This document shows, one piece after another, positions 8,891 to 16,772 of a stretch of DNA of 64,000 nt. Positions within the stretch are counted from its first letter, which is position 1. Each line of letters starts with the position of its first letter. Both the position numbers and the translations under genes were made by a program. The notes beneath the pieces are model-generated. The model made no database searches and had not been told where the DNA came from. It saw only the letters and a list, made by a program, of their open reading frames with translations. The DNA lies in the NCBI GenBank assembly GCA_900546265.1, contig URCA01000004.1, positions 1 to 64,000 of the forward strand, in the 5' to 3' direction. Source of the DNA: an uncultured Oscillospiraceae bacterium. GTDB taxonomy: Bacteria; Bacillota; Clostridia; Oscillospirales; Acutalibacteraceae.

Positions 8891-9232
8891 TTACCCCTCC
8901 AGCAGTTTCTGCAGCAGGCGCTGCCAATCATCGCCAAACCGGTCATAGGCCTTATGGCACCACATGTACGCCGCGTTGCTGTTGACGTCCGTGCAGGTTG
9001 CCGGCAGCCAGTATTGCCGGTTGGCGTAGACTGTGTCCCATACCAGATCGCCCTCCTCCGGCCGACTGGCGATCAGGCTGGAGTCAATCAGCCCGCCCTG
9101 GTCCTGCTTGCAAAAATAATTGCAGTCCTTTAGAATTTGTTGGGATAAAATCGGCAGCACCCGGTCGATGTCGGCAGATACCTGCGTCTTGACGCCGGCC
9201 ATGTCGGTGTGTATCTCAAAGCCGGAGATCAT
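8891..9232 (-). CDS. Minor capsid protein (Minor_capsid_2-like head-tail connector)
   Basis: A 113-residue protein opening MISGFEIHTDMAGVKTQV. The sequence DCNYFCKQDQGGLIDSS followed by ANRQYWLPAT and AYMWCHKAYDRFGDDW is typical of Minor_capsid_2-type proteins, equivalent to HK97 gp10-like neck components. The gene overlaps the preceding connector by 4 bases and is followed closely by the next, so the three are probably translated together. The exact position in the neck cannot be read from sequence. Confidence 0.7.
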   Translation of the reverse strand: MISGFEIHTDMAGVKTQVSADIDRVLPILSQQILKDCNYFCKQDQGGLIDSSLIASRPEEGDLVWDTVYANRQYWLPATCTDVNSNAAYMWCHKAYDRFGDDWQRLLQKLLEG

Positions 9233-9564
9233 TCCAGCCCCACCTCCCAGTGATGCAGCCGCTGGCCATCATACAGCCGGTCGGCGCGCATCACCGTCAT
9301 TTCCCGGCCGTTCCACACGATTTTCTGTCCGACGGAAAACTCCGTTCCTTTCGGGGCGGAGTTTTGTGCATCGAAAAACAGGGTGCATACCAGCTGCTGC
9401 TGCGTGTTGTCGGATCCGGCAATCATCTTATCGCTGGGTTCCACGCGCACCCGCAGCAGCTGCCGATGCGCATAGATGGGCTGCTGCCATACATCCGTCC
9501 CGCCGGGCACCATCAGCGTGGCGGTATGCGGCAGCAGGCTGCGGGGGATAGGCTTCATCCGCAT
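9229..9564 (-). CDS. Minor capsid protein (Minor_capsid_1-like, head-tail joining)
   Basis: About 111 residues, starting MRMKPIPRSLLPHTATL. The start at 9564 is chosen over a longer in-frame form because GGGGGAG precedes it and the upstream stop ends two bases away. The core VPGGTDVWQQPIYAHRQLLRV and a C-terminal RLYDGQRLHHWEVGLE match small head-tail joining (stopper-like) proteins of Bacillota siphoviruses. It lies between the adaptor gene and the Minor_capsid_2-like gene, with coupled spacing on both sides. Confidence 0.7.
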   Translation of the reverse strand: MRMKPIPRSLLPHTATLMVPGGTDVWQQPIYAHRQLLRVRVEPSDKMIAGSDNTQQQLVCTLFFDAQNSAPKGTEFSVGQKIVWNGREMTVMRADRLYDGQRLHHWEVGLE

Positions 9565-9565
9565 G

Positions 9566-9931
9566 CTACTCCCCCCTAAGATACGCGCAGACATACGCCA
9601 ACAAATCCGGCAGCAGGGGGCTTTCCATGCCGCCGGCGGAATCAGCATCCCCGCCGGAATAGCTGAATTTGCCCAGGGTCATGTTGGGCGCGCCGATGTC
9701 GTTGATGGCGGCCACCCCGCCTTGGCTGCTCAGATACTGCATCTGTATGGCCGTCGCCCGTTCCACATCCGCCCGCACGACGTCCGGCAGTTCCGCCAGG
9801 CTGCGGCCGCGCAGCCTGTACAGTGTCACGCGGTCGACGGCCATGGCGGCCATATCGGCCAGGACGTCAAAATCATCCGGCGGGGCCTCGCCGGTGTACT
9901 GGATATACTGCTCCGTACCGATGTATGCCAT
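9566..9931 (-). CDS. Head-tail adaptor protein (gp6-like connector)
   Basis: A 121-residue mostly helical protein opening MAYIGTEQYIQYTGEAPPDD, directly after the major capsid gene. Size, helical composition, and the sequence around VDRVTLYRLRGRSLAEL, followed by an internal glycine-rich stretch, agree with HK97 gp6-like adaptors. These form a ring on the portal after packaging. Position between capsid and stopper supports this. The match is to a divergent family, so the assignment relies partly on gene order. Confidence 0.7.
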   Translation of the reverse strand: MAYIGTEQYIQYTGEAPPDDFDVLADMAAMAVDRVTLYRLRGRSLAELPDVVRADVERATAIQMQYLSSQGGVAAINDIGAPNMTLGKFSYSGGDADSAGGMESPLLPDLLAYVCAYLRGE

Positions 9932-9947
9932 ACCGCACCTCCTCCGA

Positions 9948-10817
9948 TTAGGTGGCGCTGACCTCGACGCGTTTGATGTAGATCGTCTGGGGTTTGCTGA
10001 CCTTCAAACCGTAAACCTTACGGCCCTGCACGGCGGACGCGCCGATATACTTGCCGGATCCGGAAAGATCCTGGATGTGCGGGGCAACCTGCCACTCCTG
10101 GACGCGATGGCACCAGTTGGGATGGCCGCAAATCAGCTCGGTCGTGGTCTTTTTGCCACCTGTCACCGTCGTGTTCTCAAAATACATATTGCTGGACTCG
10201 AAAATGTAAAATCCGGCAACCTTGGCGATCACCCCATCCTGCAGCAGTTTCTCGGACAGATTACCGCCGTTTTTGAAGTGGTCGTCCAGCGCCAAGACCT
10301 CCAGGAACTCCGGCGAGCAAATGGCCCAGCGATCCTTTTCCGGAACCCCCTTGCGGCTCAGCACCCGCTTAGCCGCCAGCAGCTCCTTATACGCGGTTTC
10401 CGCGGTCGAGGCCGTCTTGCTCGCGCTGATGGTGGCGCCGCTGGCGGATTCCAGGATGCTGATGGACTTTTTGTCCACCTCCAGGGCGATAGCGTAGCCG
10501 GCGGAATCCAGGCGTTCGGCGGTGATACCATCCGGCACCGACGCCGCGTCAAAGCCGTCGATGATTTCATTAACAGCCTTATCCTGGTCGATGGCAAGAT
10601 CCATGTAGGTGGTGGTTCCGCCGCTCGCCTCGATGCCGGTCGCCTTGTTGTAGTCCGATACCGTGACCTCCGTGTCCCGCACCGGGATTTTGACCTTGCC
10701 GGCGGTCGGATTGCCCTCGTAGCGGTTGTTAAAAATCAGGTTGTCCTTGGTGACGAGAGTGGCGCGCAGTTTGGCGTCCACCATCGCCGCATAGCGTTCC
10801 TGGTTTGCATGTGCCAT
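9948..10817 (-). CDS. Major capsid protein
   Basis: The 289-residue product begins MAHANQERYAAMVDAKLRATL and follows a GP20-type scaffold gene by 14 bases, the standard scaffold-capsid pair. Segments KVKIPVRDTEVTVSDYNKATG and a DLAIDQDKAVNEIIDGFDAAS stretch resemble coat proteins of Bacillota transposable and siphoviral prophages in the HK97-fold group. A late beta strand region contains HPNWCHRVQEWQVAPHI. There is no N-terminal delta-domain-like extension, which fits a separate scaffold protein. High expression is likely: AGGAGG lies at ideal distance from the ATG. Confidence 0.85.
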   Translation of the reverse strand: MAHANQERYAAMVDAKLRATLVTKDNLIFNNRYEGNPTAGKVKIPVRDTEVTVSDYNKATGIEASGGTTTYMDLAIDQDKAVNEIIDGFDAASVPDGITAERLDSAGYAIALEVDKKSISILESASGATISASKTASTAETAYKELLAAKRVLSRKGVPEKDRWAICSPEFLEVLALDDHFKNGGNLSEKLLQDGVIAKVAGFYIFESSNMYFENTTVTGGKKTTTELICGHPNWCHRVQEWQVAPHIQDLSGSGKYIGASAVQGRKVYGLKVSKPQTIYIKRVEVSAT

Positions 10818-10831
10818 AGTGTTTTTCCTCC

Positions 10832-11428
10832 TTAGTCGATTTTAAGATCGGGGTTGATTTTGGCGAACGCAGCCTCCACCCCGGTGCCGGCGGGCGGATT
10901 CCCGCCATGCTCCTGGCCCCAGGCACCGTCCGGTTCGAACAGGTACGCGGCATCCTTGCGGATGGCGGCCAGCTGCTCATCAAAGCCGGTCAGCCTGCCA
11001 TCCTCCACCTTGAGCTGCTCCATGTCCAGCATCCCCCTCAGCGCCTTGACGCTGCGGGCGCGGCTGCCGGCCAAGGCGGCACCCAGCAGGCCGTCAAACT
11101 GCGCCTTGCCAATCTGCTCCTGCAGAGCCTTGGTGTCCGCATCGTATTTCTGCTGCAGGGCTTCCAGGGCGGCCTTGGTGTCGGGGTCGGCCGTTTTGGC
11201 GTCCTTGATGGTCTGCAGCTGGGCGGTCAAGGTGTCCAGCTGCTGCTTGTAGCCGGCGGCCTCGGTCTCCAGTGCGGCATGTTTGTCCTTGCTGACATAG
11301 CCGCCGCCGGACAGGTCGGCCAGTTTGATGGGGGCGTCCTTGTGCTCATCGGCCGCGTTGTAGGCGTCGATCGCCGCCGTCACCTGGCCGAAAAGTTCTT
11401 CGCCGAGTGCGTTCTTCAGGTTTTCCAT
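10832..11428 (-). CDS. Phage scaffold protein (GP20 family)
   Basis: This 198-residue acidic protein has a long coiled coil (about residues 50 to 110: heptads with AGYKQQLDTLTAQLQTIKD) and a C-terminal capsid-binding tail ending AAFAKINPDLKID. Both features are typical of the phage minor structural GP20 scaffold family (PF06810). Scaffolds fill the procapsid during assembly and leave before DNA packaging. The gene sits right before the capsid gene. It is preceded by a 190-base non-coding stretch with two terminators and repeated TTTATAT boxes, so this capsid operon may have its own expression control. Confidence 0.85.
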   Translation of the reverse strand: MENLKNALGEELFGQVTAAIDAYNAADEHKDAPIKLADLSGGGYVSKDKHAALETEAAGYKQQLDTLTAQLQTIKDAKTADPDTKAALEALQQKYDADTKALQEQIGKAQFDGLLGAALAGSRARSVKALRGMLDMEQLKVEDGRLTGFDEQLAAIRKDAAYLFEPDGAWGQEHGGNPPAGTGVEAAFAKINPDLKID

Positions 11429-11452
11429 GATGTGTCCTTTCGCGGCGCTGTT

Positions 11453-11525
11453 TTTATATGCGGTGCCTCCGCAGCCGGCGGCAGTTTATATCCCATACCG
11501 CAGGGGTGATGCAGGCCTTTTATAT
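11453..11525 (-). promoter_or_regulatory. Three TTTATAT boxes upstream of the scaffold-capsid genes
   Basis: TTTATAT occurs at 11453-11459, 11485-11491 and 11519-11525, 32 and 34 bases apart. The first and third are followed by nearly identical tails (GCGGTGCC and GCCGTGCC). On the coding (minus) strand these read GGCAC(C/G)GCATATAAA, which could serve as -10 boxes or activator sites. There is no clear -35. Function is inferred only from repetition and position. Confidence 0.35.
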
Positions 11526-11538
11526 GCCGTGCCCAGGG

Positions 11539-11573
11539 CATAAATTAAAGCCCGCGTAAACGGGCCTTAAAGC
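11539..11573 (-). terminator. Intrinsic terminator (distal of a tandem pair) inside the late operon
   Basis: On the minus strand AAGGCCCG pairs with CGGGCTTT around a TTTACG loop (one G-T wobble), followed by AATTTA. It is weaker than its neighbour at 11586-11610 and lies just downstream of it in the direction of transcription. Confidence 0.55.
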
Positions 11574-11585
11574 AAAAAATGGACG

Positions 11586-11610
11586 AAAAAAAGCACCCTC
11601 AAAGGGCGCT
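11586..11610 (-). terminator. Intrinsic terminator after the 48-residue gene
   Basis: On the minus strand AGCGCCCT pairs with AGGGTGCT around a short loop, followed by seven T. This is a textbook rho-independent terminator placed between the portal/minor-capsid genes and the scaffold/capsid genes. For late genes to be expressed as one unit, it would have to be overridden. Confidence 0.75.
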
Positions 11611-11621
11611 CGTTGGAATCG

Positions 11622-11768
11622 TCATTTGGTTTTGTTGTCAGGCTTCAACTGTCCTCGCGGATCTCGCAGAGGAGGCTCATCCAGTACAAAAACGGTGTCC
11701 TCATCGTAATCGCTAAACTCGCCGTCCATTTCCGATATGCGGACGATTTTCGGCTTGTCCTCCGCCAT
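11622..11768 (-). CDS. Small acidic phage protein, 48 residues, unknown function
   Basis: The ATG at 11768 has GAGGTGAGATAG in front of it and overlaps the end of the minor capsid gene region closely, so it looks translated. The product starts MAEDKPKIVRISEMDGEFSD and has a run of acidic residues, then a Pro/Arg-rich end. I do not recognise a family. It is the last gene before the internal terminators. Small acidic proteins at this location are common in Bacillota prophages, but no role can be assigned. Confidence 0.6.
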   Translation of the reverse strand: MAEDKPKIVRISEMDGEFSDYDEDTVFVLDEPPLRDPRGQLKPDNKTK

Positions 11769-11769
11769 G

Positions 11770-13542
11770 CTATCTCACCTCAAATCCATAATCCAGGCCA
11801 TACCTGGACGCAAATACGTCCAGCAGGTGCATTTGATAGATTTGATTGTATTGTACCACGTCGATTTCGCCGGAATCAAGCCTTTTCGCGACTAGTGGCT
11901 CCACCTGAGCCTCTATCTCCTCGTAGGCCTCCTTAATTTTTATCCGGCCGTCGATTTCCTCCGGCCATTTTTCGGGATGGCGCAGTACAAAGGTGCCGTC
12001 TTTTCCGGTGGCACGGATTTCCGCCAGCTCACCACGCTGCAGCATGGAGATGTCGGCCCACGAAAACGTGGTACTGTAGGGGTGGTTGTGGGTCAGGACG
12101 CCGCCGGGCATCAGGTCGGTTTCCTGCCGGCTGAACGATACGCCCATCTCGCTGCCCCGCTTGGTCAGGATGGTTTTGCCATCCTTGTCGTACAAAATGG
12201 CCGTCTCGCTTTTCCGCTGTGCGATGATCACCTCGTCCTGGTGCAGCCTCCGCCGGGCACCATCCGGCCACCTCATGGTGTTGTTTACCGATATGGTGCC
12301 AGCTTCCTTTGCGGCAGCCCGCTGCGCGGCCGCCCTGGCCTTGCCCGCCTCGCTGCGGCCGAAGCCCGGCACCTGCACCCGGTCAGGCTTAAGCGCCCGG
12401 CCATTGCTTTGCGTAAACTCCTTCAGCCGCGCTTCCCGCTGCTTTAGCCTGGCCGCCGCTTTTTCAAACCCTTCCGCGTCACCGGCGGCGTCCAGCATGG
12501 CGCAGGTACGCTTGCTCTCCCGCACCTTGCGCTCCAGCGCACGCTGCTTTTGACTCTCCTTGTACGCGGCGGCATTTTCTTCCTTGTCATACGGCGCATA
12601 GGTCTTCCGGCTGAGCCCCGGAAAAAACGGGTATACATGGTGACCGCAATTAATTCCCAGCAGGCCGCCAGGCTCGCCGTAGCTGGTGGAGCTCCAGGGA
12701 TAAAACGGGATTTTATTGCCGTTTAAATCTTCTGTAAACCCACTTTCCCCGGCCCGGCTGTATATCCGGCCCTGAAACGGTTCGCAGCGGGGGCGCGCGC
12801 CGATGTGGCTGCTGACCTCGACCAAATCGCTGCCGTAGTCGTCCATCCGGGCAAACTGCGCATCGTTGGCCACCTGGTTGACCGTTGTACGGATACACAT
12901 GTTGATGTAGGATTCCGGGGCCCACTCACGGCCAGCCTTATCCACAAATCCCGGCATCCCCTTGGCCGCAAACTCCGTCAGGCATTGCCGCAGCGCCGCC
13001 TGGCGCGGCTGGATGCCCGTGATCACGGATGCCGTGGACTGACCGATGATTTGGGGGTATGCGTCGTGGTCGGCCACGTCGGCAACCGTGTTGACGATGC
13101 CGGTATACGCGTCCCTTGCCTTGTACGCCATGGTGGTGTTGACCAGGTTATACAGGTCTTTCGCCTGATCCTGATACAGCTGCAGGGCGGACATCATAGC
13201 GTCGGACGCCGGGAAATCCACCGGCTTGCCCAGCTCGGCCGCCGCCAGCGCCAATTGATACAGCTTATCCGTTTCGTCCAGCGCCTGCCCGGCGGCGGAT
13301 ATGACCGCCTGGTAATGCAGCTCTGGGCAGCGTTTGGTGCGCTTGGCGATGAGGCGGACGTTCCGGGCGTTCAGCTCGCCCAGCTGCGCCAGTTTGTTCA
13401 GCTGCCACTTGGCTGTGCCGGATACCTCGATGCCTTTACCCAGTTGGGCGGCGATGCTGGTCATCAGGTCATCCGTCAGCTGCGCGTAGATGTCGGCGAT
13501 CGGCTTAGCCAGTGCCCGCGCCTGTGCCGGCGTCATTGCCAT
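11770..13542 (-). CDS. Phage minor capsid protein 2 with C-terminal HNHP (JAMM/RadC-like) domain
   Basis: About 590 residues. The N-terminal 330 residues match Phage_min_cap2 (PF06152), an SPP1 gp7-like head protein that binds the portal: GFVDKAGREWAPESYINMC, then RPRCEPFQGRIYS and GINCGHHVYPFFPG with conserved Cys/His. A charged helical linker rich in Arg, Lys and Ala follows (about 340 to 430). The last 150 residues contain THNHP near residue 484 and a Ser and Asp shortly after (FSWADI), similar to the HxHP...S..D metal site of JAMM/RadC-like domains but one residue shorter. The start at 13542 has GAGGG five bases upstream. Its N-terminus overlaps the portal gene by 38 bases. Such C-terminal extensions can be enzymes injected or carried in the virion, which is inference here. 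Confidence 0.8.
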   Translation of the reverse strand: MAMTPAQARALAKPIADIYAQLTDDLMTSIAAQLGKGIEVSGTAKWQLNKLAQLGELNARNVRLIAKRTKRCPELHYQAVISAAGQALDETDKLYQLALAAAELGKPVDFPASDAMMSALQLYQDQAKDLYNLVNTTMAYKARDAYTGIVNTVADVADHDAYPQIIGQSTASVITGIQPRQAALRQCLTEFAAKGMPGFVDKAGREWAPESYINMCIRTTVNQVANDAQFARMDDYGSDLVEVSSHIGARPRCEPFQGRIYSRAGESGFTEDLNGNKIPFYPWSSTSYGEPGGLLGINCGHHVYPFFPGLSRKTYAPYDKEENAAAYKESQKQRALERKVRESKRTCAMLDAAGDAEGFEKAAARLKQREARLKEFTQSNGRALKPDRVQVPGFGRSEAGKARAAAQRAAAKEAGTISVNNTMRWPDGARRRLHQDEVIIAQRKSETAILYDKDGKTILTKRGSEMGVSFSRQETDLMPGGVLTHNHPYSTTFSWADISMLQRGELAEIRATGKDGTFVLRHPEKWPEEIDGRIKIKEAYEEIEAQVEPLVAKRLDSGEIDVVQYNQIYQMHLLDVFASRYGLDYGFEVR

Positions 13543-14920
13543 CACCACCCTCATCATCAAACCAGTCGTCCGGGGTGCCGGTGATTTGCGCCTCCTTGGC
13601 TATCCGGCTGAGCTCGGCCTCCGCCTCTTTTAGCGAGCATTTGCGGATGTCAGCTATAGCGGATACCTTGCTTTCCAGGCCGGCGGATACCAGCTTGATG
13701 TGGTCATCCTTTTTGGCGCTGCTGTCCTCGATGATGGAGTCGTCAAACGAGATGTTGACCTCCAGATCCGGATCGTGTCCGGACAGGTACGCCAGCGCGC
13801 GGGTCATTCCAATCAGCGCCTGCCGAAACAGGATCTCGTTTTTCTGCAGGTTTTGGTACAGCTCCGATTTGTCACTGATGACCTCCGTGGCCGTCTTGAC
13901 GCCGTCCTGGTCAAACCGGTATCGATCGTCCCCCAGACCGCATTTTTTGGCCAGCAGATTCAGCGCCCGCTGCAGGCCGGCCTCGTGCTCCTGGGCACGG
14001 ATGGCCATGTTGATTTCTTTGAGGTCGTTTTTGCCGTCGTCCGATTGCTTGTATACATAAAAAGTGGTGTCGTTGGGGTCAAACAGTGGGGCGGACGTGC
14101 CATCTTGCGCCATCTGAATTTTGGCCATGGACATCGGCACCATGATGCGTTTCCGCCCCAGGTCAAATTCGTTGACGTAGCTGTCCCAGATGAGATCCAC
14201 CGATTGCAGCAAGTCTAGGCTGTTGCCGTATACCGACATCCCCATGGGATTGTCCAGGGCATAGTTGTTGATGATGTTGGGACGGACGATCTGGTACAGC
14301 GGGATCGGGCTGCCGGTATCCACCACCGGCTTCACGCCGGCGGGGGGAGGCAGCGGTTTGCCGGCGTCATCCAGATATACGTTTTCCACCAGATAGCGGC
14401 CGTTTTCCAACCGGTGGATCATGATGTAGTAGACGGTTTTCCCCTGCCGCATCTGCACGCTGGCAAATGCGCACTCCGTTATACGCCGCCGGCTCCAGCT
14501 GATGGGGTAAATCATAGGGGCGCGGATGTAGTCGATTACCGGCTGGCCGTTGGCATCTTTGTATTCCACAAATGCCGCCGTGCCAAGCGCAAAGGCCAGT
14601 TCCACCAGGTTATTGCCCAGCACCGTAAACTCGTTGTCCCGCAGGATGTCCTTCAGCTCCTCGTCAAAGCCGGCGTCCACGTTGATTTGCACCTTTTCAT
14701 TCAGCAGCAGATTGGCGTGATCCTCGGCGATGACTTTGGCCATGCGCAGCGAACGCCGGTGACGGCCGGTAAATCCGGTGCCGTTAAACACCTGGTAGCG
14801 GTGGAAACTGTCCACATATCCCTCATACCAACCCTGGTACAGGGATATCTGCTTGTACCAATCAACATCCGGGGGAGTGTACCCCCTCCGGGTCAGGTAG
14901 TCCCTGATGATGGTTATCAT
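13505..14920 (-). CDS. Portal protein (SPP1 Gp6-like)
   Basis: A 471-residue protein of the SPP1 Gp6-like portal family (PF05133). Portals form a 12-subunit ring at one capsid vertex and serve as the DNA channel. Recognisable segments are an N-terminal WYKQISLYQGWYEGYV, an aromatic-rich YKDANGQPVIDYIRAPMI strand region, the long stem/clip helices with LDLLQSVDLIWDSYVNEFDL, and a C-terminal helical domain with an acidic end (DDEGGDGNDAG). It is one base downstream of terL. The length is usual for the family. Confidence 0.9.
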   Translation of the reverse strand: MITIIRDYLTRRGYTPPDVDWYKQISLYQGWYEGYVDSFHRYQVFNGTGFTGRHRRSLRMAKVIAEDHANLLLNEKVQINVDAGFDEELKDILRDNEFTVLGNNLVELAFALGTAAFVEYKDANGQPVIDYIRAPMIYPISWSRRRITECAFASVQMRQGKTVYYIMIHRLENGRYLVENVYLDDAGKPLPPPAGVKPVVDTGSPIPLYQIVRPNIINNYALDNPMGMSVYGNSLDLLQSVDLIWDSYVNEFDLGRKRIMVPMSMAKIQMAQDGTSAPLFDPNDTTFYVYKQSDDGKNDLKEINMAIRAQEHEAGLQRALNLLAKKCGLGDDRYRFDQDGVKTATEVISDKSELYQNLQKNEILFRQALIGMTRALAYLSGHDPDLEVNISFDDSIIEDSSAKKDDHIKLVSAGLESKVSAIADIRKCSLKEAEAELSRIAKEAQITGTPDDWFDDEGGDGNDAGTGAGTG

Positions 14921-14921
14921 A

Positions 14922-16193
14922 CTATTGCCACACCTCGATCATATCGGTCATGATGCTTTCCGTACTATATTCCAGGGCATCCAGGCTGTCGATGTTGTAC
15001 GTACCGTCGTCCAGACGTTTGTCCTTGCCGCCGCTTTTCGCATCCCAACAGGCCGTCTCCAGTGCCTCGATGACGTGCGGGCAGTCCGCCGTCACCTTAT
15101 ACCGCCCCTGGCTTATCAGCATATTGTAAAACGCGATCCGGTCGAGGATGGGGCCTTTCCGGGCGTTATTGATATCCACCGGCAGACGATTCCGGGCAGC
15201 AGCCGCCCGGAATCCTTGAATCAGCACCTGCTCCGCGCTGTCGCAATACACATCATATACCGGCCATTTTTTTAGACAATCCCGGACGAACCGGACAAAA
15301 TCGTCCTCCAGGGCGGCGGGGGATATAATCTCCTTGCGGTAATACTCGGCCAGCGTGACAATTCCCTGATATCCAGGCAGGATCCCGTTGCATACAAACG
15401 CGTGGGCGGATCCGTTTCCGCCGTAGTCCACGCCTATCACGGCATATTGCACTTTCGGCGGCTCGGCCGCCAATATGTACGCTCGCGGGTTATCCGCAAA
15501 CTGCCGGTAAATGACGCCCTCCGCCGCCACCCAGAGGCCACGGATAAAGCGGTCGTAAAACACGCCGCTGTACAGCCCTTCGTACCGGCGCTTGACCTTG
15601 GGATCCAGGGACAGGTTGTCGTCCATGGTGAAGTGCAGGTACAGGCGGTTTTTTTTGCCCTCTTTGTCCTGCACCCACTCCCTGTAAAACCAGTGGCTGG
15701 GATTGTCGGGGTTGCAGTTGAACCAGAACCGGCTGCCGGACACGCTGCAGCGGGCAATAGCCTGATCAACAAAGGATCGCGGCATCAAGGCCACCTCGTC
15801 AAACAGTACGCCGGCCAGCGTCATGCCCTGGATCAGCGCCGCGCTGCCTTCATCTTTACCGCCGAACAGATAATACTTGTTGCTGCGCTTGCCGGTGGAT
15901 ATGATGATGCAGTTTTCCGAAAACTTTTCCTTGATGTCAAAAAGCCCCTCCAGCCAGGTCGGCAGGAAGGATACGACATTGCGCCGCAGGGACTGGATCG
16001 TCTTGCCGCATATTGCAAAGTTCTGCCGGTCAAACCGGCACATAGACCACAGCACAAACCCGACCGCCATGCTGATGGTCTTGCCGGAACGGATGCTGCC
16101 ATCGCAGATGATGGCGTCGTATTTGGCTGTCTGGGGATCGTTCCACCATGTCAGCGTCTGCGCCTGCTTGGCGGAAAACTTGGTATAGTTCAT
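14922..16193 (-). CDS. terL: Terminase large subunit (PBSX/SPP1 type)
   Basis: The 423-residue product is the packaging motor. The ATPase half carries Walker A as CDGSIRSGKT near residue 30, and Walker B as GVLFDEVALM near residue 130. The nuclease half contains VIGVDYGGNGSAHAF near residue 250 and a second acidic site CDSAEQ near 310. Overall it matches the PBSX-type TIGR01547/Terminase_3 group, which in SPP1-like phages performs headful packaging. A Mu-like phage also packages by headful from the integrated element, so this fits. The start overlaps the terS stop by 4 bases (ATGA). Confidence 0.92.
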   Translation of the reverse strand: MNYTKFSAKQAQTLTWWNDPQTAKYDAIICDGSIRSGKTISMAVGFVLWSMCRFDRQNFAICGKTIQSLRRNVVSFLPTWLEGLFDIKEKFSENCIIISTGKRSNKYYLFGGKDEGSAALIQGMTLAGVLFDEVALMPRSFVDQAIARCSVSGSRFWFNCNPDNPSHWFYREWVQDKEGKKNRLYLHFTMDDNLSLDPKVKRRYEGLYSGVFYDRFIRGLWVAAEGVIYRQFADNPRAYILAAEPPKVQYAVIGVDYGGNGSAHAFVCNGILPGYQGIVTLAEYYRKEIISPAALEDDFVRFVRDCLKKWPVYDVYCDSAEQVLIQGFRAAAARNRLPVDINNARKGPILDRIAFYNMLISQGRYKVTADCPHVIEALETACWDAKSGGKDKRLDDGTYNIDSLDALEYSTESIMTDMIEVWQ

Positions 16194-16531
16194 CGTTTCC
16201 CTCCGGTGCTGGCCAGGATGGCCTCCAGCAGGTTATTACTCGCCGTCTCGTCGGTTTTGTCCTCCTGCTGCAGCTCGTTGTACAGCCGGATGGCGGAGAC
16301 GTCTCCGGCGCGGCAGCGCGCGACGAGCGCCTCATGCACCTCCGCCATCTCGCCGGTGGTGTACTTTTCGATCAGGGCGTCGATCTTCCGGGCCAGCTCC
16401 TTGCCCCTAAACATACCCAGGGATTCCTTCAGCTCAGCCAAATCCGCCGCGATGTTATAGGTCTTTCTGACCTTGGCGGGGTCTAATCTATCCAGCAGCT
16501 CATCGATACCGGCTTTTTTGTCCTTATGCAC
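16190..16531 (-). CDS. terS: Terminase small subunit
   Basis: A 113-residue charged helical protein, MHKDKKAGIDELLDRLDPAKVRK at the start, upstream of terL with coupled start and stop codons. It has an N-terminal DNA-binding-like helix pair and a central oligomerisation helix (ARKIDALIEKY, EMAEVHEALVARC). The sequence is similar to small terminases of Bacillota Mu-like phages, but assignment relies mainly on position and size. GGAGGTGAC precedes the ATG. It is the first gene after the long leader that follows the NusG-like gene. Confidence 0.7.
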   Translation of the reverse strand: MHKDKKAGIDELLDRLDPAKVRKTYNIAADLAELKESLGMFRGKELARKIDALIEKYTTGEMAEVHEALVARCRAGDVSAIRLYNELQQEDKTDETASNNLLEAILASTGGKR

Positions 16532-16772
16532 GCGCTGTCACCTCCAGTCAAAACGGCGATATACGCCCGAAATGGGCGTTTTCCGGTTTGGACGTCCGTT
16601 TACCATGCCACGACGGACCAAGTACAAATTAAACGAAGTTAAAGGTAGTTTAAAGGGGTACAGGCACACATGCGGATACCCGCAGGCAGGACGGGGCCGC
16701 CGGACGGTTGCCCGCCGGATCGTCTTGCGCGGATATCCGCGTGTGTCGGCCAGCTCCTCCAGCGGGGACGAA
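16532..16772 (-). promoter_or_regulatory. Leader between the NusG-like gene and terS with hairpin, phased TTAAA boxes and palindrome
   Basis: This 241-base gene-free stretch holds three structures. A hairpin at 16563-16579 has arms ACGCCC and GGGCGT and no U-run, so it is not a terminator. TTAAA boxes at 16629, 16639 and 16650 are 10 and 11 bases apart. A perfect 14-base palindrome around GGATATCC lies at 16728-16741. An antitermination or activator site is plausible but unproven. Confidence 0.45.
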
